Origin: Cellulomonadaceae bacterium
GTDB lineage: Bacteria; Actinomycetota; Actinomycetes; Actinomycetales; Cellulomonadaceae
NCBI GenBank assembly: GCA_031256435.1
Contig: JAIRQO010000048.1
Span: forward strand, 62,001 to 126,000
Reading direction: 5' to 3'
Length of the DNA stretch: 64,000 bases
Shown: positions 41,302 to 49,206 of the stretch, piece after piece
How positions within the stretch are numbered: position 1 is the stretch's first letter
Layout: each line of letters begins with the position of its first letter
The notes under the pieces: generated by a model
The model's input: the letters and a program-made list of their open reading frames with translations, nothing else
Database searches by the model: none
Told to the model about the DNA's origin: nothing
Position numbers and translations under genes: made by a program

Positions 41302-41373
41302 GGTGGGAATCCTATGCCTTGCCGAGAGATTTAGCGCGGTGGGTGCAAACCGGCGATTCGTGGACAAGGTAGC

Positions 41374-41400
41374 CAAATGTGGTGTTTACCTGCACATTTG
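41374..41400. promoter_or_regulatory. Palindrome upstream of pflB
   Basis: CAAATGTG (41374-41381) and CACATTTG (41393-41400) are perfect inverted arms with an 11-base spacer, about 75-100 bases before the pflB start. Position fits an operator for an anaerobic or redox regulator. It does not match the usual Rex or FNR consensus. Confidence 0.45.
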
Positions 41401-41564
41401 TCCGTTATCAACTCGTGACACGCGGAAAGTGGTGTGGCGGACGTCACGTTAGTTTGTTCAATGGACGACGATATTGTGGGGTTACGCGCCACCTGGGGCG
41501 CTGGGAACCAGGGTGCTCTGCCGCTTCACGCGCACGCCCTATCGGGTTCGATTCCCCGAAAGAA

Positions 41565-41635
41565 GGCTCTTTTGGGGTCCCCGCAAAGTATTCGTAGCGA
41601 AGAAACTGTGTGGGGTGAAAGAGCCGCCTGTGGGA
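41565..41635. pseudogene. tRNA-Thr 3'-end remnant with hairpin element
   Basis: GAGCCGCCTGTGGGA (41621-41635) is a 15-base copy of the 3' end of the real tRNA-Thr(TGT) at 41737-41751. It is preceded by an element (GCAAAGTATT ... TGTGGGGTGAAAGAGCC) nearly the same as the one abutting tRNA-Thr(CGT) at 19.99 kb. Outer arms GGCTCTTT (41565-41572) and AAAGAGCC (41618-41625) pair. Just before it, GGGTTCGATTCCCC (41544-41557) resembles a T arm. The simplest reading is a decayed tRNA gene duplicate with its terminator. Confidence 0.5.
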
Positions 41636-41642
41636 CAAGTAC

Positions 41643-41662
41643 GCCGTGCCATCGGGCACGGC
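41643..41662. repeat. Small hairpin GCCGTGCC/GGCACGGC
   Basis: A perfect 8-bp stem with a four-base loop (ATCG), between the tRNA remnant and the tRNA terminator. Confidence 0.6.
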
Positions 41663-41691
41663 TCCCTAGTCGATTCCCACTCTACTCATCG

Positions 41692-41739
41692 AAAACTCAA
41701 TGGTGAACACGGGGGATCAACCCCGTGTTCACCATTGAG
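41692..41739 (-). terminator. Intrinsic terminator of tRNA-Thr(TGT)
   Basis: A perfect 19-bp stem (41696-41714 with 41721-41739) with a six-base loop. On the minus strand it directly follows the tRNA acceptor end and is followed by TTTT. The stem overlaps the last two bases of the mature tRNA end. Confidence 0.88.
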
Positions 41740-41810
41740 CCGCCTGTGGGAATCGAACCCACGACAACATGCTTACAAGGCAAGTGCTCTACCGACTGAG
41801 CTAAGGCGGC
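41738..41810 (-). tRNA. tRNA-Thr (anticodon TGT)
   Basis: A 73-base cloverleaf. The acceptor stem is GCCGCCT/AGGCGGC, the D arm GCTCAGTCGGTAGAGC, the anticodon loop CTTGTAA (TGT) and the T arm GTGGG-TTCGATT-CCCAC. The anticodon stem CTTGC/GCATG has one T-T mismatch. The CCA is not encoded. Together with the CGT tRNA it covers ACA/ACG decoding. Confidence 0.94.
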
Positions 41811-41940
41811 ATACTGCATCTCGCACCCGGGAGGGCGCTGAAGCAGTGGGTTAAGGATAGCGGGTTGCCTCGCCGCACCGCCAGAAGTGTCCGCAGAACA
41901 ACCCCAACATTTGCTCATTCAACAATCGGACACGTGGGAG

Positions 41941-42012
41941 AGATTCTGCGACTCCACTACGTTACGCGCAGAATGACGAGGAGAACATCCTCCATGTCGC
42001 GCGCAGAATGAC
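41941..42012. repeat. Family A palindromes before dsbA-like gene end
   Basis: ATTCTGCG (41943-41950) pairs with CGCAGAAT (41967-41974), and a third CGCAGAATGACGAG lies at 42002. It is the T/A variant of the family A element found inside the Ser/Thr kinase gene. Confidence 0.8.
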
Positions 42013-42048
42013 GAGACCAACACCCGCACGGTCAGCAGTCCGGAAAAC

Positions 42049-42930
42049 CTAGTTGCCTGAGCCGTCGGCTGAGGCATCTGCTATTGCGGCGGCGTTCACG
42101 GCTTCTTTCAGTGCGCCTGGCGTGGTCCAGTTCACGGGCGAACGCTGGCCGTCAATGGCCACCAGTGGCGTACCGAACGGCTGGTCTTCGCTCACCAGGG
42201 CATCGTTGGACACGGCAGCCGCCGTGGAAGATGCCACCCACTGGGCAAAGGTGTCCACAGCCGTACCGTCCGCAATACCGTCCACAACCTCTTGCGGCAC
42301 CAGCACGGACAGCGCAATGTCCGCCATCTCCTTGTTGGTCAACCCATAGGTGTTTTCCTGAGGTTGCTCCTTGAACAACTGCTCGTGGAAGGCCAGGAAG
42401 TTCTCGGGGCTACGGTCCGCCACCCAGACGGCAATCGCGGCAGAGCGCGTGGAGAAGCCGGTGTCTCGGCTCATCCGGTCCAAAATGGCTACCGGGTGCA
42501 ACACAAAGTTCACCTCTGAGGCCTCCACCATGGCGTTGATAGCATCCAGGTTTTGCTCCTCAAACTGGCCACAAATGGGGCACATGTAGTCGAGGTACAC
42601 ACCGAGCGTGGGCACACCCTCCACCGGCGTTGACGTGGCGGCGCCGTTGGGGCCCACCATGATTCCGCCGTCATCCGTGGCGGTAGACGGCACGTTGGCC
42701 ACGTCTGCCAGCGCAATGGACGAGTCCGTTTCCGGCGCCCTGTCCCTGCCATCTCCGCGCAATGCCAAGAAAATGGCCACACCAACCAGGGCAACAATGG
42801 CAACGCCAAGAATGGCCCACATCACCATCTTGTTGCGCTTCTCAGCGGCCTCTTGCTTTGCACGCAATGCGGCAGCCTGCAACCGCGCGGCTTCTCTGCG
42901 GTCCTTCTTGGTCAGTGTGGGATTCGCCAT
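42049..42930 (-). CDS. DsbA-family membrane-anchored thiol oxidoreductase
   Basis: A 293-residue protein. A basic, charged N terminus (about 1-34) precedes one membrane helix (about 36-57). The extracytoplasmic thioredoxin-like DsbA domain has the redox motif CPIC in YLDYMCPICGQ (about residue 120), followed by a helical insertion and the cis-proline loop region FGTPLVAIDGQ. It probably catalyses disulfide formation or transfer in exported proteins. Start ATG 42930 is seven bases after TAGCCT (42938-42943). The homologue pair with VKOR is not in this window. Confidence 0.88.
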   Translation of the reverse strand: MANPTLTKKDRREAARLQAAALRAKQEAAEKRNKMVMWAILGVAIVALVGVAIFLALRGDGRDRAPETDSSIALADVANVPSTATDDGGIMVGPNGAATSTPVEGVPTLGVYLDYMCPICGQFEEQNLDAINAMVEASEVNFVLHPVAILDRMSRDTGFSTRSAAIAVWVADRSPENFLAFHEQLFKEQPQENTYGLTNKEMADIALSVLVPQEVVDGIADGTAVDTFAQWVASSTAAAVSNDALVSEDQPFGTPLVAIDGQRSPVNWTTPGALKEAVNAAAIADASADGSGN

Positions 42931-42937
42931 GGGCCCT

Positions 42938-42943
42938 AGGCTA
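42938..42943 (-). promoter_or_regulatory. -10 box TAGCCT before DsbA-like gene
   Basis: TAGCCT on the minus strand, seven bases before ATG 42930, consistent with the leaderless pattern. Confidence 0.45.
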
Positions 42944-43090
42944 ACGAGTCACCAAGCCATATCCAGCGAACGCCGCACCAGCCAATCATGTGCGTCCCCA
43001 TCACGTACGGTCCTCTTGCGTACGACGAAGGACGTGGGCTGGATGCGTGCAGCACGCCTCACCCGGCTAGGCCCAACGCAGCACTGGTAC

Positions 43091-44908
43091 CTAACCCGCC
43101 GAGTTTCCACCTAGCGACGATCCACCCAGCGGCGATCCGTCTAGCGGCCACCAGTGGACCACCGGTACAGCATCCAGCACAGGACGGCCAAGAACCAACG
43201 CCGCCACTACGCTCAACGCAATCACCACAGCAGCACCCACCATGCCGGGGGCCACCTTGCTCAGAATCAACCGAGCACCGCGCCGTCCCGTGTGACCCGC
43301 AGGACCAAACCACGTCACCACCACGGTTGCCGCCACGGACACAGCCATCAGCACCACAAAGGCAATCGGCCTATTTTCCAGCGGGATGGTCCCCGTTCCG
43401 GTCCCTGGCTGCGCCGTCACAATGATCCGTCCAGGGCTCAGAATCCAATGACCCACGGTGTAGATCAATACGCCCGTCACCAGGCCAAGAATCGCCTGGG
43501 GGATGACACCCAGAACTCCGCGGACCAGATGCCACGGTGTTTGCGCGATGGCCACCGCGCGGTCTGAGTCCCGCGTTCCACCAAACTTCTCTCGTCGCAC
43601 GTGCCACGCAGCAAAGGCACACCCCACAATCCGCGCAATCACCAGCAACCCAGCGAACACGGCGAGTGCAGTCCCCGGACGTGTTGCTCCCAGAGCGACG
43701 ATGGGGAGGAAGAGAGCCGCAATGGTGCCTCGGCGTTTGCGCGGCTCGGGCCGGGTGTAGAGCGCCGGTGGAGGCGCTGGGAAACCCTGCGGTTCGAGGT
43801 TGTGCGGGGCGAGATTCTGCCCGACGAGATTCTGCGAGTCCGCTCCGCTCCCCGCAGAATGACCACGAGGGCCGCCTTCGGCACCCGCCGCTAAACCAGA
43901 AGGAAGCAACGCCGTGGCATCGGCGCCGTCAGACGCTCCGGCGAGCGGGTAGGCCGTGGTCTCCGGAAGGGTCTGCGCGGCAGGATTTCGCATGACGAGA
44001 TTCTGCGAGTCCGCTTCGCTCCCCGCAGAATGACCAGACGGAAGCACCGCCGTAGCAGCGGCCCCTACCACCGGAATCTCGGACGTCAACCGCGCCTCCT
44101 CGCTGTCCCGCTTCAGGGCGTGCACCACATCCGCCGGCGCCCACCGGGCCGCGGGATCAGGCGCCAGCGCACCGATCAACGCCTGGGCCGTCCGCGCGGG
44201 AACCCCCACTACATCGGCACGCCCTTCCCGCGAGCGCCCCATCACCACGTCCCACGGCTTGGTGCCAAAGGGAGATCTCCCGGTGGCCGCAAAGGCCAGC
44301 ACGGCCGCCCAGCTCCACCAGTCGGTCCCCGCCGAGGCGGTGTGACCATCCAATAACTCAGGCGCCAAGTATCCAGGCGTCCCAATCACGGTTCCGGGCA
44401 AGGTCAAGGCAACCTCCTCAGAACCCTCTCCGCCACCCAGCGCAATGCCAAAGTCAATCAGCACGGGTCCGCGCCCCGCCAGCATCACGTTGGACGGCTT
44501 CAAATCTCGGTGTACTACTCCGGCCAAATGCACGGCGTTGAGCGTCACCGCCAGTTGCGTAGCCAGGGAATACAAGTCCATGGCATCCAGGGGACCGGCA
44601 GCGCGCACCTCGTCCGCGAGCGTGACGCCGTCCACCAACTCCGTCACCAGGAAGGCGTCCTCACCGTCCAGTTCAGCATCCAGCAATGCAGCAATCCCCG
44701 GTGTTCTCACGCGCTGCAACGCGGTGACCTCGCGTGACATCCGCGCCCGGCCCTCCGCATCGGACCCCGTATGACGTAACACCTTGACGGCGCATACATT
44801 CCCACCGTCGTCGCACGCCTCATAAACCTCCCCCATGGCACCCTGACCGAGCAGCGCGCGCACGGTATAACTGCCAATTCTAGCGCCGGGCCTGAAACGT
44901 CCATCCAT
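43091..44908 (-). CDS. PknB-type serine/threonine kinase with membrane tail
   Basis: A 605-residue protein. The kinase domain (about 11-265) has the Gly-rich loop LLGQGAMGEVY, Lys42, HRDLKPSNVML, the DFGIA magnesium loop and GTPGYLAPELL. The juxtamembrane region (about 280-385) is low in complexity and contains two near-identical SGHSAGS(E/G)ADSQNLV units, each encoded by a family A palindrome. The C-terminal half has four or five membrane helices, unlike the single helix and PASTA repeats of PknB proper. Start ATG 44908 is six bases after TAGCGT. It diverges from otsA. Confidence 0.87.
   Translation of the reverse strand: MDGRFRPGARIGSYTVRALLGQGAMGEVYEACDDGGNVCAVKVLRHTGSDAEGRARMSREVTALQRVRTPGIAALLDAELDGEDAFLVTELVDGVTLADEVRAAGPLDAMDLYSLATQLAVTLNAVHLAGVVHRDLKPSNVMLAGRGPVLIDFGIALGGGEGSEEVALTLPGTVIGTPGYLAPELLDGHTASAGTDWWSWAAVLAFAATGRSPFGTKPWDVVMGRSREGRADVVGVPARTAQALIGALAPDPAARWAPADVVHALKRDSEEARLTSEIPVVGAAATAVLPSGHSAGSEADSQNLVMRNPAAQTLPETTAYPLAGASDGADATALLPSGLAAGAEGGPRGHSAGSGADSQNLVGQNLAPHNLEPQGFPAPPPALYTRPEPRKRRGTIAALFLPIVALGATRPGTALAVFAGLLVIARIVGCAFAAWHVRREKFGGTRDSDRAVAIAQTPWHLVRGVLGVIPQAILGLVTGVLIYTVGHWILSPGRIIVTAQPGTGTGTIPLENRPIAFVVLMAVSVAATVVVTWFGPAGHTGRRGARLILSKVAPGMVGAAVVIALSVVAALVLGRPVLDAVPVVHWWPLDGSPLGGSSLGGNSAG
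43811..44035. repeat. Family A copies inside the kinase gene
   Basis: Two copies of a roughly 43-bp element, GACGAGATTCTGCGAGTCC ... CGCAGAATGACCA, with arms 43829-43836/43853-43860 and 44000-44007/44024-44031. They differ at one base over the shared core (CGCTCCGCT versus CGCTTCGCT). On the minus strand both are read in the same frame as SGHSAGS-ADSQNLV. A third half-copy, GAGATTCTGCCC, is at 43811. Confidence 0.9.
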
Positions 44909-44914
44909 GCGTTC

Positions 44915-44920
44915 ACGCTA
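44915..44920 (-). promoter_or_regulatory. -10 box TAGCGT for kinase gene
   Basis: TAGCGT on the minus strand, six bases before ATG 44908. It is divergent from the otsA box 40 bases away. Confidence 0.5.
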
Positions 44921-44959
44921 TCGCGCCCGCCTCGCACAACCCGTCAGACTGGCCGGGGG

Positions 44960-44965
44960 TAGAGT
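44960..44965 (+). promoter_or_regulatory. -10 box TAGAGT for otsAB
   Basis: TAGAGT, seven bases before GTG 44973. It decides the otsA start. Confidence 0.5.
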
Positions 44966-44972
44966 GGAGCCT

Positions 44973-46871
44973 GTGGCGGCATTGACACGGTTAGGCAAGG
45001 CGTTGGGCCTCGGTTCGGATGAACGCGAGCCCGCGGAAGAATCGTCTGCACCTCTGGAGGCGGCATCCGCTGAACGTTCAGGGCACGACGACGAATCTGC
45101 GCACCCTGCTCCTGCAAGCGAACCCCCCGTGGAGGAACCCGCCGAGGAACCCACGCGGTACAACTTTGTGGTGGTGGCTAACCGGCTCCCCGTGGACTTC
45201 ACGGTGAAGGCGGACGGCACCATGGACTGGAAGCGTGCGCCGGGCGGTCTGGTCACGGCGTTGCAACCGGTGATGCAGGACGCGGACGGCGCCTGGGTGG
45301 GCTGGTCCGGGGCGGCGGACTTGGAGCAGGAACCGTTTGATGCTGCCGGTATGCGCCTCATTCCCGTGACCCTCAGTGCCCACGAGATTGCCGAATATTA
45401 TGAGGGCTTCTCCAATGACACGCTGTGGCCGCTCTATCATGATGTGGTGGCCGTCCCGGCGTATCACCGCGAATGGTGGACCGCGTACCGGAAAATCAAC
45501 CAGCGCTTTGCCGAGGCTGCCGCCGCGGTGGTGGAGCAGGGCGGCACGGTGTGGGTGCAGGATTACCAGTTGCAACTGGTCCCCAAAATGGTGCGCGAAC
45601 TACGGCCTGACGTGCGGATTGGCTTCTTTGACCACATTCCGTTCCCGCCCGTGGAACTGTTCAGCCAGTTGCCGTGGCGCAGGCACATTGTGGAAGGTCT
45701 CCTGGGGGCGGATCTGCTGGGATTCCAGCGTCAAGGGGATGCCGCCAACTTCCTACGGGCCGTGCGCAAACTCACCAAGAACACCACGCGCGGGTCCCTG
45801 ATTTCCATGAAGAACTCGGACGGAACGCCTGCGCGGCGGACCGTGCGCGCCGAATCCTTCCCCATTTCCATTGATTCCGCCCGCTTCAACGCCATGGCCA
45901 AATCCCGCAAAGTCCAGGCCAGGGCCAAGGAGATTCGTAAGGAACTCGGCAATCCCACGGTCATCATGTTGGGCGTGGACCGGTTGGATTACACCAAAGG
46001 CATCATTCACCGCACCAAGGCGTTTGGCGAGTTGTGCCGGGAGCATCGGATTGACGTCTCGCGCACGTGCCTGGTGCAGATTGCCTCCCCCAGCCGGGAA
46101 AATGTGGCCGCGTACCAGGAACTGCGGGACGAGGTGGAACTGCTGTGTGGCCGCATCAACGGCGAGTTTGGCGAGTTTGGCCACCAGCCCATCCACTACC
46201 GTCACCACGGATATCCTGCCGAGGAGATGGCGGCGCTGTACTTGGCGGCGGACGTGATGTTGGTGACAAGCCTGCGTGACGGCATGAACTTGGTGGCCAA
46301 GGAATACGTGGCCGCTCGTTCAGACGAGCGCGGTGTGCTGGTGCTGTCCGAGTTCACGGGCGCTGCCGACGAATTAGGGTGGGGTCCGCTGCTGGTCAAC
46401 CCGCATGACATTGACGGCCTGAAGGATTCCATGGTGTCTGCGGCGCGGATGAGCGAGCGGGAGCAGCGCCGGCGGATGCGGCGCCTGCGCAGCAAGGTGG
46501 GCACGGATGACGTGGCCAAGTGGTCGGCCACCTTCCTTGACGCGCTGGACGCTCGCCCTGCCCCACGACGCCGGGCGATTCCGGCGGAAGCTGGTGAGGG
46601 GGCCGGTAGGGAGCCTGTGTCTAAGGAGGGTGCCGCAAAGGATGCTGCTGCGAAGGACGGTACGACGAAGGACGGCGTGGCTGAGTCCAGCAAGGATGCC
46701 GTGAAAGAAGTTGCCAAGGACGTGACGAAGGACGCAGCGCCACCCGCGAATACGGCATCCAAGGACGCTGGCAAGAACAAGTACACGGGCACCGGCAAGG
46801 ACGCTGGTTCGGGCAAGGGCTCCGGCAAGGACAAGGACTCTGATCGCAGTTCTCAAAAGGCCACCCCATGA
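44973..46871 (+). CDS. otsA: Trehalose-6-phosphate synthase
   Basis: A GT20 enzyme, 632 residues, joins UDP- or GDP-glucose to glucose-6-phosphate. Catalytic landmarks are NRLPVDF, the FFDHIPFPPVELFSQLPWR acceptor loop, GVDRLDYTKGI, and the nucleotide-sugar site SLRDGMNLVAKEYVAA. An acidic N-terminal extension (about 1-65) precedes the domain. The last about 90 residues are Lys/Asp/Gly-rich repeats (KDGTTKDG, KDVTKDA), which may be disordered. It overlaps otsB by ATGA, so synthase and phosphatase are made together for trehalose (osmotic and stress protection). Confidence 0.93.
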   Translation: MAALTRLGKALGLGSDEREPAEESSAPLEAASAERSGHDDESAHPAPASEPPVEEPAEEPTRYNFVVVANRLPVDFTVKADGTMDWKRAPGGLVTALQPVMQDADGAWVGWSGAADLEQEPFDAAGMRLIPVTLSAHEIAEYYEGFSNDTLWPLYHDVVAVPAYHREWWTAYRKINQRFAEAAAAVVEQGGTVWVQDYQLQLVPKMVRELRPDVRIGFFDHIPFPPVELFSQLPWRRHIVEGLLGADLLGFQRQGDAANFLRAVRKLTKNTTRGSLISMKNSDGTPARRTVRAESFPISIDSARFNAMAKSRKVQARAKEIRKELGNPTVIMLGVDRLDYTKGIIHRTKAFGELCREHRIDVSRTCLVQIASPSRENVAAYQELRDEVELLCGRINGEFGEFGHQPIHYRHHGYPAEEMAALYLAADVMLVTSLRDGMNLVAKEYVAARSDERGVLVLSEFTGAADELGWGPLLVNPHDIDGLKDSMVSAARMSEREQRRRMRRLRSKVGTDDVAKWSATFLDALDARPAPRRRAIPAEAGEGAGREPVSKEGAAKDAAAKDGTTKDGVAESSKDAVKEVAKDVTKDAAPPANTASKDAGKNKYTGTGKDAGSGKGSGKDKDSDRSSQKATP

Positions 46872-47593
46872 CAGGGCCACTGCTGATTGGCCTGGACTTT
46901 GATGGCACCCTGGCTCCGTTTGTGGAGAACCCGTCCGAGTCTCGTATGACTCAGGCTGCTCGTGCTGCTTACGTTCAGGCATGCACTGCGCCTGATGTGG
47001 CCGTAGCGCTGATCTCCGGGCGAGACCTGGAGAATCTGGTGAGTGTGGCCCAACCGCTTCCTGGCACCTACTTAGTGGGAAGTCACGGCGCTGAGAGCGG
47101 ACGTGTGTTGGAAGATGGAACAGTGGAGGAGCACTTGGTTCACCTCTCTCCCCAGCAGGCCGCCCAGTTGGAGGCACTGCAGGGTGGCTTCACGCAGATT
47201 GCCGAGCAGTATCCCGGCGCCTGGGTCCAAGAAAAGCCTGCCGCCATTGTGCTGCACACGCGCCCGTGTTCTGAGGAGGATGATGCGGATGCCACCGCTG
47301 CTGCAGTGAGCGCGGCCACGGACCTGGGGGTCCCGCCCATGGTGGGGAAAAAGGTCGTCGAAGCATCCGTGATTGAGACCAACAAAGGGATTGCCCTGAC
47401 GGCGCTGCGTGAACTCACTGGAGCGGGCCGCGTGGTCTTTGCTGGTGATGACGTCACCGATGAAACCGCCTTTGCCGTGTTGCAACCCGGTGACCTGGGA
47501 ATCAAAGTGGGTTCCGGCCCCACCCTGGCCACTCGTCGGGTATCCGATGCCAACGCCCTAGCCGCCGAACTCGCCGCCCTGCTTACTCGATAG
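46868..47593 (+). CDS. otsB: Trehalose-6-phosphate phosphatase
   Basis: A 241-residue HAD phosphatase. The nucleophile motif is DFDGTLAPF (about 10-18), motif II lies in ALISGR, and motif III/IV in KGIALTALRE ... FAGDDVTDETAF. It dephosphorylates trehalose-6-phosphate. It is translationally coupled to otsA. Length and motifs are normal. Confidence 0.93.
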   Translation: MTGPLLIGLDFDGTLAPFVENPSESRMTQAARAAYVQACTAPDVAVALISGRDLENLVSVAQPLPGTYLVGSHGAESGRVLEDGTVEEHLVHLSPQQAAQLEALQGGFTQIAEQYPGAWVQEKPAAIVLHTRPCSEEDDADATAAAVSAATDLGVPPMVGKKVVEASVIETNKGIALTALRELTGAGRVVFAGDDVTDETAFAVLQPGDLGIKVGSGPTLATRRVSDANALAAELAALLTR

Positions 47594-47756
47594 TCACACC
47601 TGCTCGCTGAAGTGCCACCTTTGCTCGCCGAAAGGCCTCACCCAGTCGCCAACCAGGCCCTTCCGTTCCAATGCCGTGGATTAGTGCGTTCTTCTTTGAT
47701 CAGTGCAGGCGCAATTTTCGACGAAATTTCGCACTAAGAGAGGAGGATTGCACTAA
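47594..47756. other. Intergenic region before toxin remnant
   Basis: No gene is seen. TTAGTGCG (47681-47688) and CGCACTAA (47730-47737) form a perfect 8-bp inverted repeat, and GCACTAAG is repeated at 47750. Base composition falls from here toward the AT-rich segment, so an insertion boundary may lie nearby. Confidence 0.4.
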
Positions 47757-48122
47757 GCCACTCGCGATGACCGGAACCGCCCGGTTCACTACGGAGAAAT
47801 CCCTGGCAACCCACAGGCTCATACACAAAGTATCGGACAGACCGGGATAGGCCACAGGATTCACCCTCAGAATTCGAGCCTACAGGAAAAAATCTTAGAT
47901 ATTAAAGCACGAGGAGCAACCGACATTCGTGTAAACCAGCAACAAGTAAACATCACGGGAAATCGGGTTGGAATCAATAGACCCGATTTACAATATACGC
48001 TAAATGGCGAAAGACATTATGTTGAATACGACAGAACCAGTTCTACTCGTGGCCAAGCACACGAACGTAGAATCAAGAGCAACGATCCCAGCGGAATTAT
48101 ATACCTAATCACAGAAGACTAG
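47757..48122 (+). pseudogene. Orphan C-terminal toxin tip of a polymorphic toxin
   Basis: An open frame of 121 codons between stops at 47754 and 48120 with no in-frame ATG, GTG or TTG, so it cannot be translated alone. The last about 70 residues (GNRVGINRPDLQYTLNGER, HYVEYDR, SNDPSGIIYL) resemble the C-terminal domain of actinobacterial contact-dependent or secreted polymorphic toxins. The delivery part is missing. Codons are AT-rich, unlike the neighbours. Its stop codon shares bases with the Shine-Dalgarno of the next gene, the usual toxin-immunity coupling. The toxin assignment is from memory of such sequences and needs a database check. Confidence 0.5.
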
Positions 48123-48130
48123 GAGACATT

Positions 48131-48868
48131 GTGACACTATTCGACGATAAAATCGCACCAATCACATCGAGAATCGGCTTAATTGAAGCCACGCCCAGTA
48201 ATACTCTTCAAACAATGACTGACTGGATGAGTGAAATTCGGGATATCACAGAAATCGAGCACCTTGATTGCGATTTGGGCGCATCTTGGAGACGACTAAC
48301 TCCGTTATCTATTACAGAGATAACGAAACACCTAATTGTACAAACAACAGAGCCATCTTGGACGGCAGTTTTCGATAATCTTGCGCGAGGTGGTAATCAA
48401 GCAACAACTGTCTCAGTACTATCCAGAGTACTCCAAACTCGCGGATTAGTTGTAATCTCAGTTCCTGAAGGAAAGCCAAACAATCACCTATCTAATCGAT
48501 GGGGAAGTGAGCAGTTTCGACTCGTTGGCTTAGATGGCCAGGATTCACGATGGATTGCCTTGACCCAGGATGGGAACCGCTGGAGGTTCGGTGCCGGGGG
48601 TGAGGTCCAAGATTTTGAGCAGACGACCAGGTATGGGGCAAGGCGAGTAAAGGATCGATTTACGTCTGAAATGATATCTGATTACTGTCGTTCTCTTGGC
48701 GTCGATGTCTTTAACCCCGAATTCTATGCTGGTCCATCGGAACTCATTTCCCTGCGGAAAACTAGCAAGTATCCGGGTGTCAGTTTGGCTGAGGCTCGCG
48801 AGTTCTACGGACTCACAACCGATACGTCGAAAATTGGAGCGCAAAGCGATGAGAGGCCACCTCGGTAG
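48131..48868 (+). CDS. Putative immunity protein to orphan toxin
   Basis: A 245-residue soluble protein from GTG 48131, with AGGAG five bases upstream overlapping the toxin-tip stop. Composition is AT-rich for the first 180 codons. No signal, helix bundle or catalytic motif is recognisable; sequence such as LIEATPSNTLQTMTDWM and SRVLQTRGLVVISVPEGKP suggests alpha/beta folding. Position directly after the toxin-tip remnant suggests an immunity protein. It could instead be an unrelated transferred gene. Confidence 0.45.
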   Translation: MTLFDDKIAPITSRIGLIEATPSNTLQTMTDWMSEIRDITEIEHLDCDLGASWRRLTPLSITEITKHLIVQTTEPSWTAVFDNLARGGNQATTVSVLSRVLQTRGLVVISVPEGKPNNHLSNRWGSEQFRLVGLDGQDSRWIALTQDGNRWRFGAGGEVQDFEQTTRYGARRVKDRFTSEMISDYCRSLGVDVFNPEFYAGPSELISLRKTSKYPGVSLAEAREFYGLTTDTSKIGAQSDERPPR

Positions 48869-49206
48869 TGACAGAGCACATCCTGGTGTGGTCTGTCAGA
48901 ATCGGTAGGTGAGGCGAGGTTCGGCGGCGACACGTTGGCGTGTGCTACTTGCCATGCTGTTGGCGTGCGTGGAGGTACTCGTTGGTGGAGGCATCGCGTT
49001 TGCCAACCATGGTGCTTGGTACCAGACCCTGGCAGCCACTCAATTGTCGTCGAGCATTCACACCACACCACCCCGCCCCGCAGCGCCCCACCACGGCAAT
49101 TTGTCCCTTTTGGAACCGGAGCGCCAGAGTTGCTGCGGGCAACTTGTAGGGTGAAGGGCAAGCCCACGCCCGTCACGCACCCAACGAGGATCAACCCGCT
49201 AGGACC
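48869..49206. other. Intergenic region before ROK genes
   Basis: This 338-base stretch has no convincing gene. An 81-codon frame at 48909-49154 begins with signal-peptide-like sequence but loses coding character after 40 codons. AGGA stands two bases before the ROK start, with a stronger GAGGA 15 bases upstream. Confidence 0.4.

Noticed and set aside
41540-41560. Complete plus-strand tRNA near 41.5 kb
   Set aside because: Only a T-arm-like piece is present; no matching acceptor or anticodon stem can be folded.
44973-46871. Longer otsA start upstream of 44973
   Set aside because: It would overlap the divergent kinase promoter; TAGAGT seven bases before GTG 44973 supports the shorter start.
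48909-49154. 81-codon ORF with signal-like N terminus
   Set aside because: Coding character is lost after about 40 codons, no ribosome-binding site is visible, and no family is recognised.
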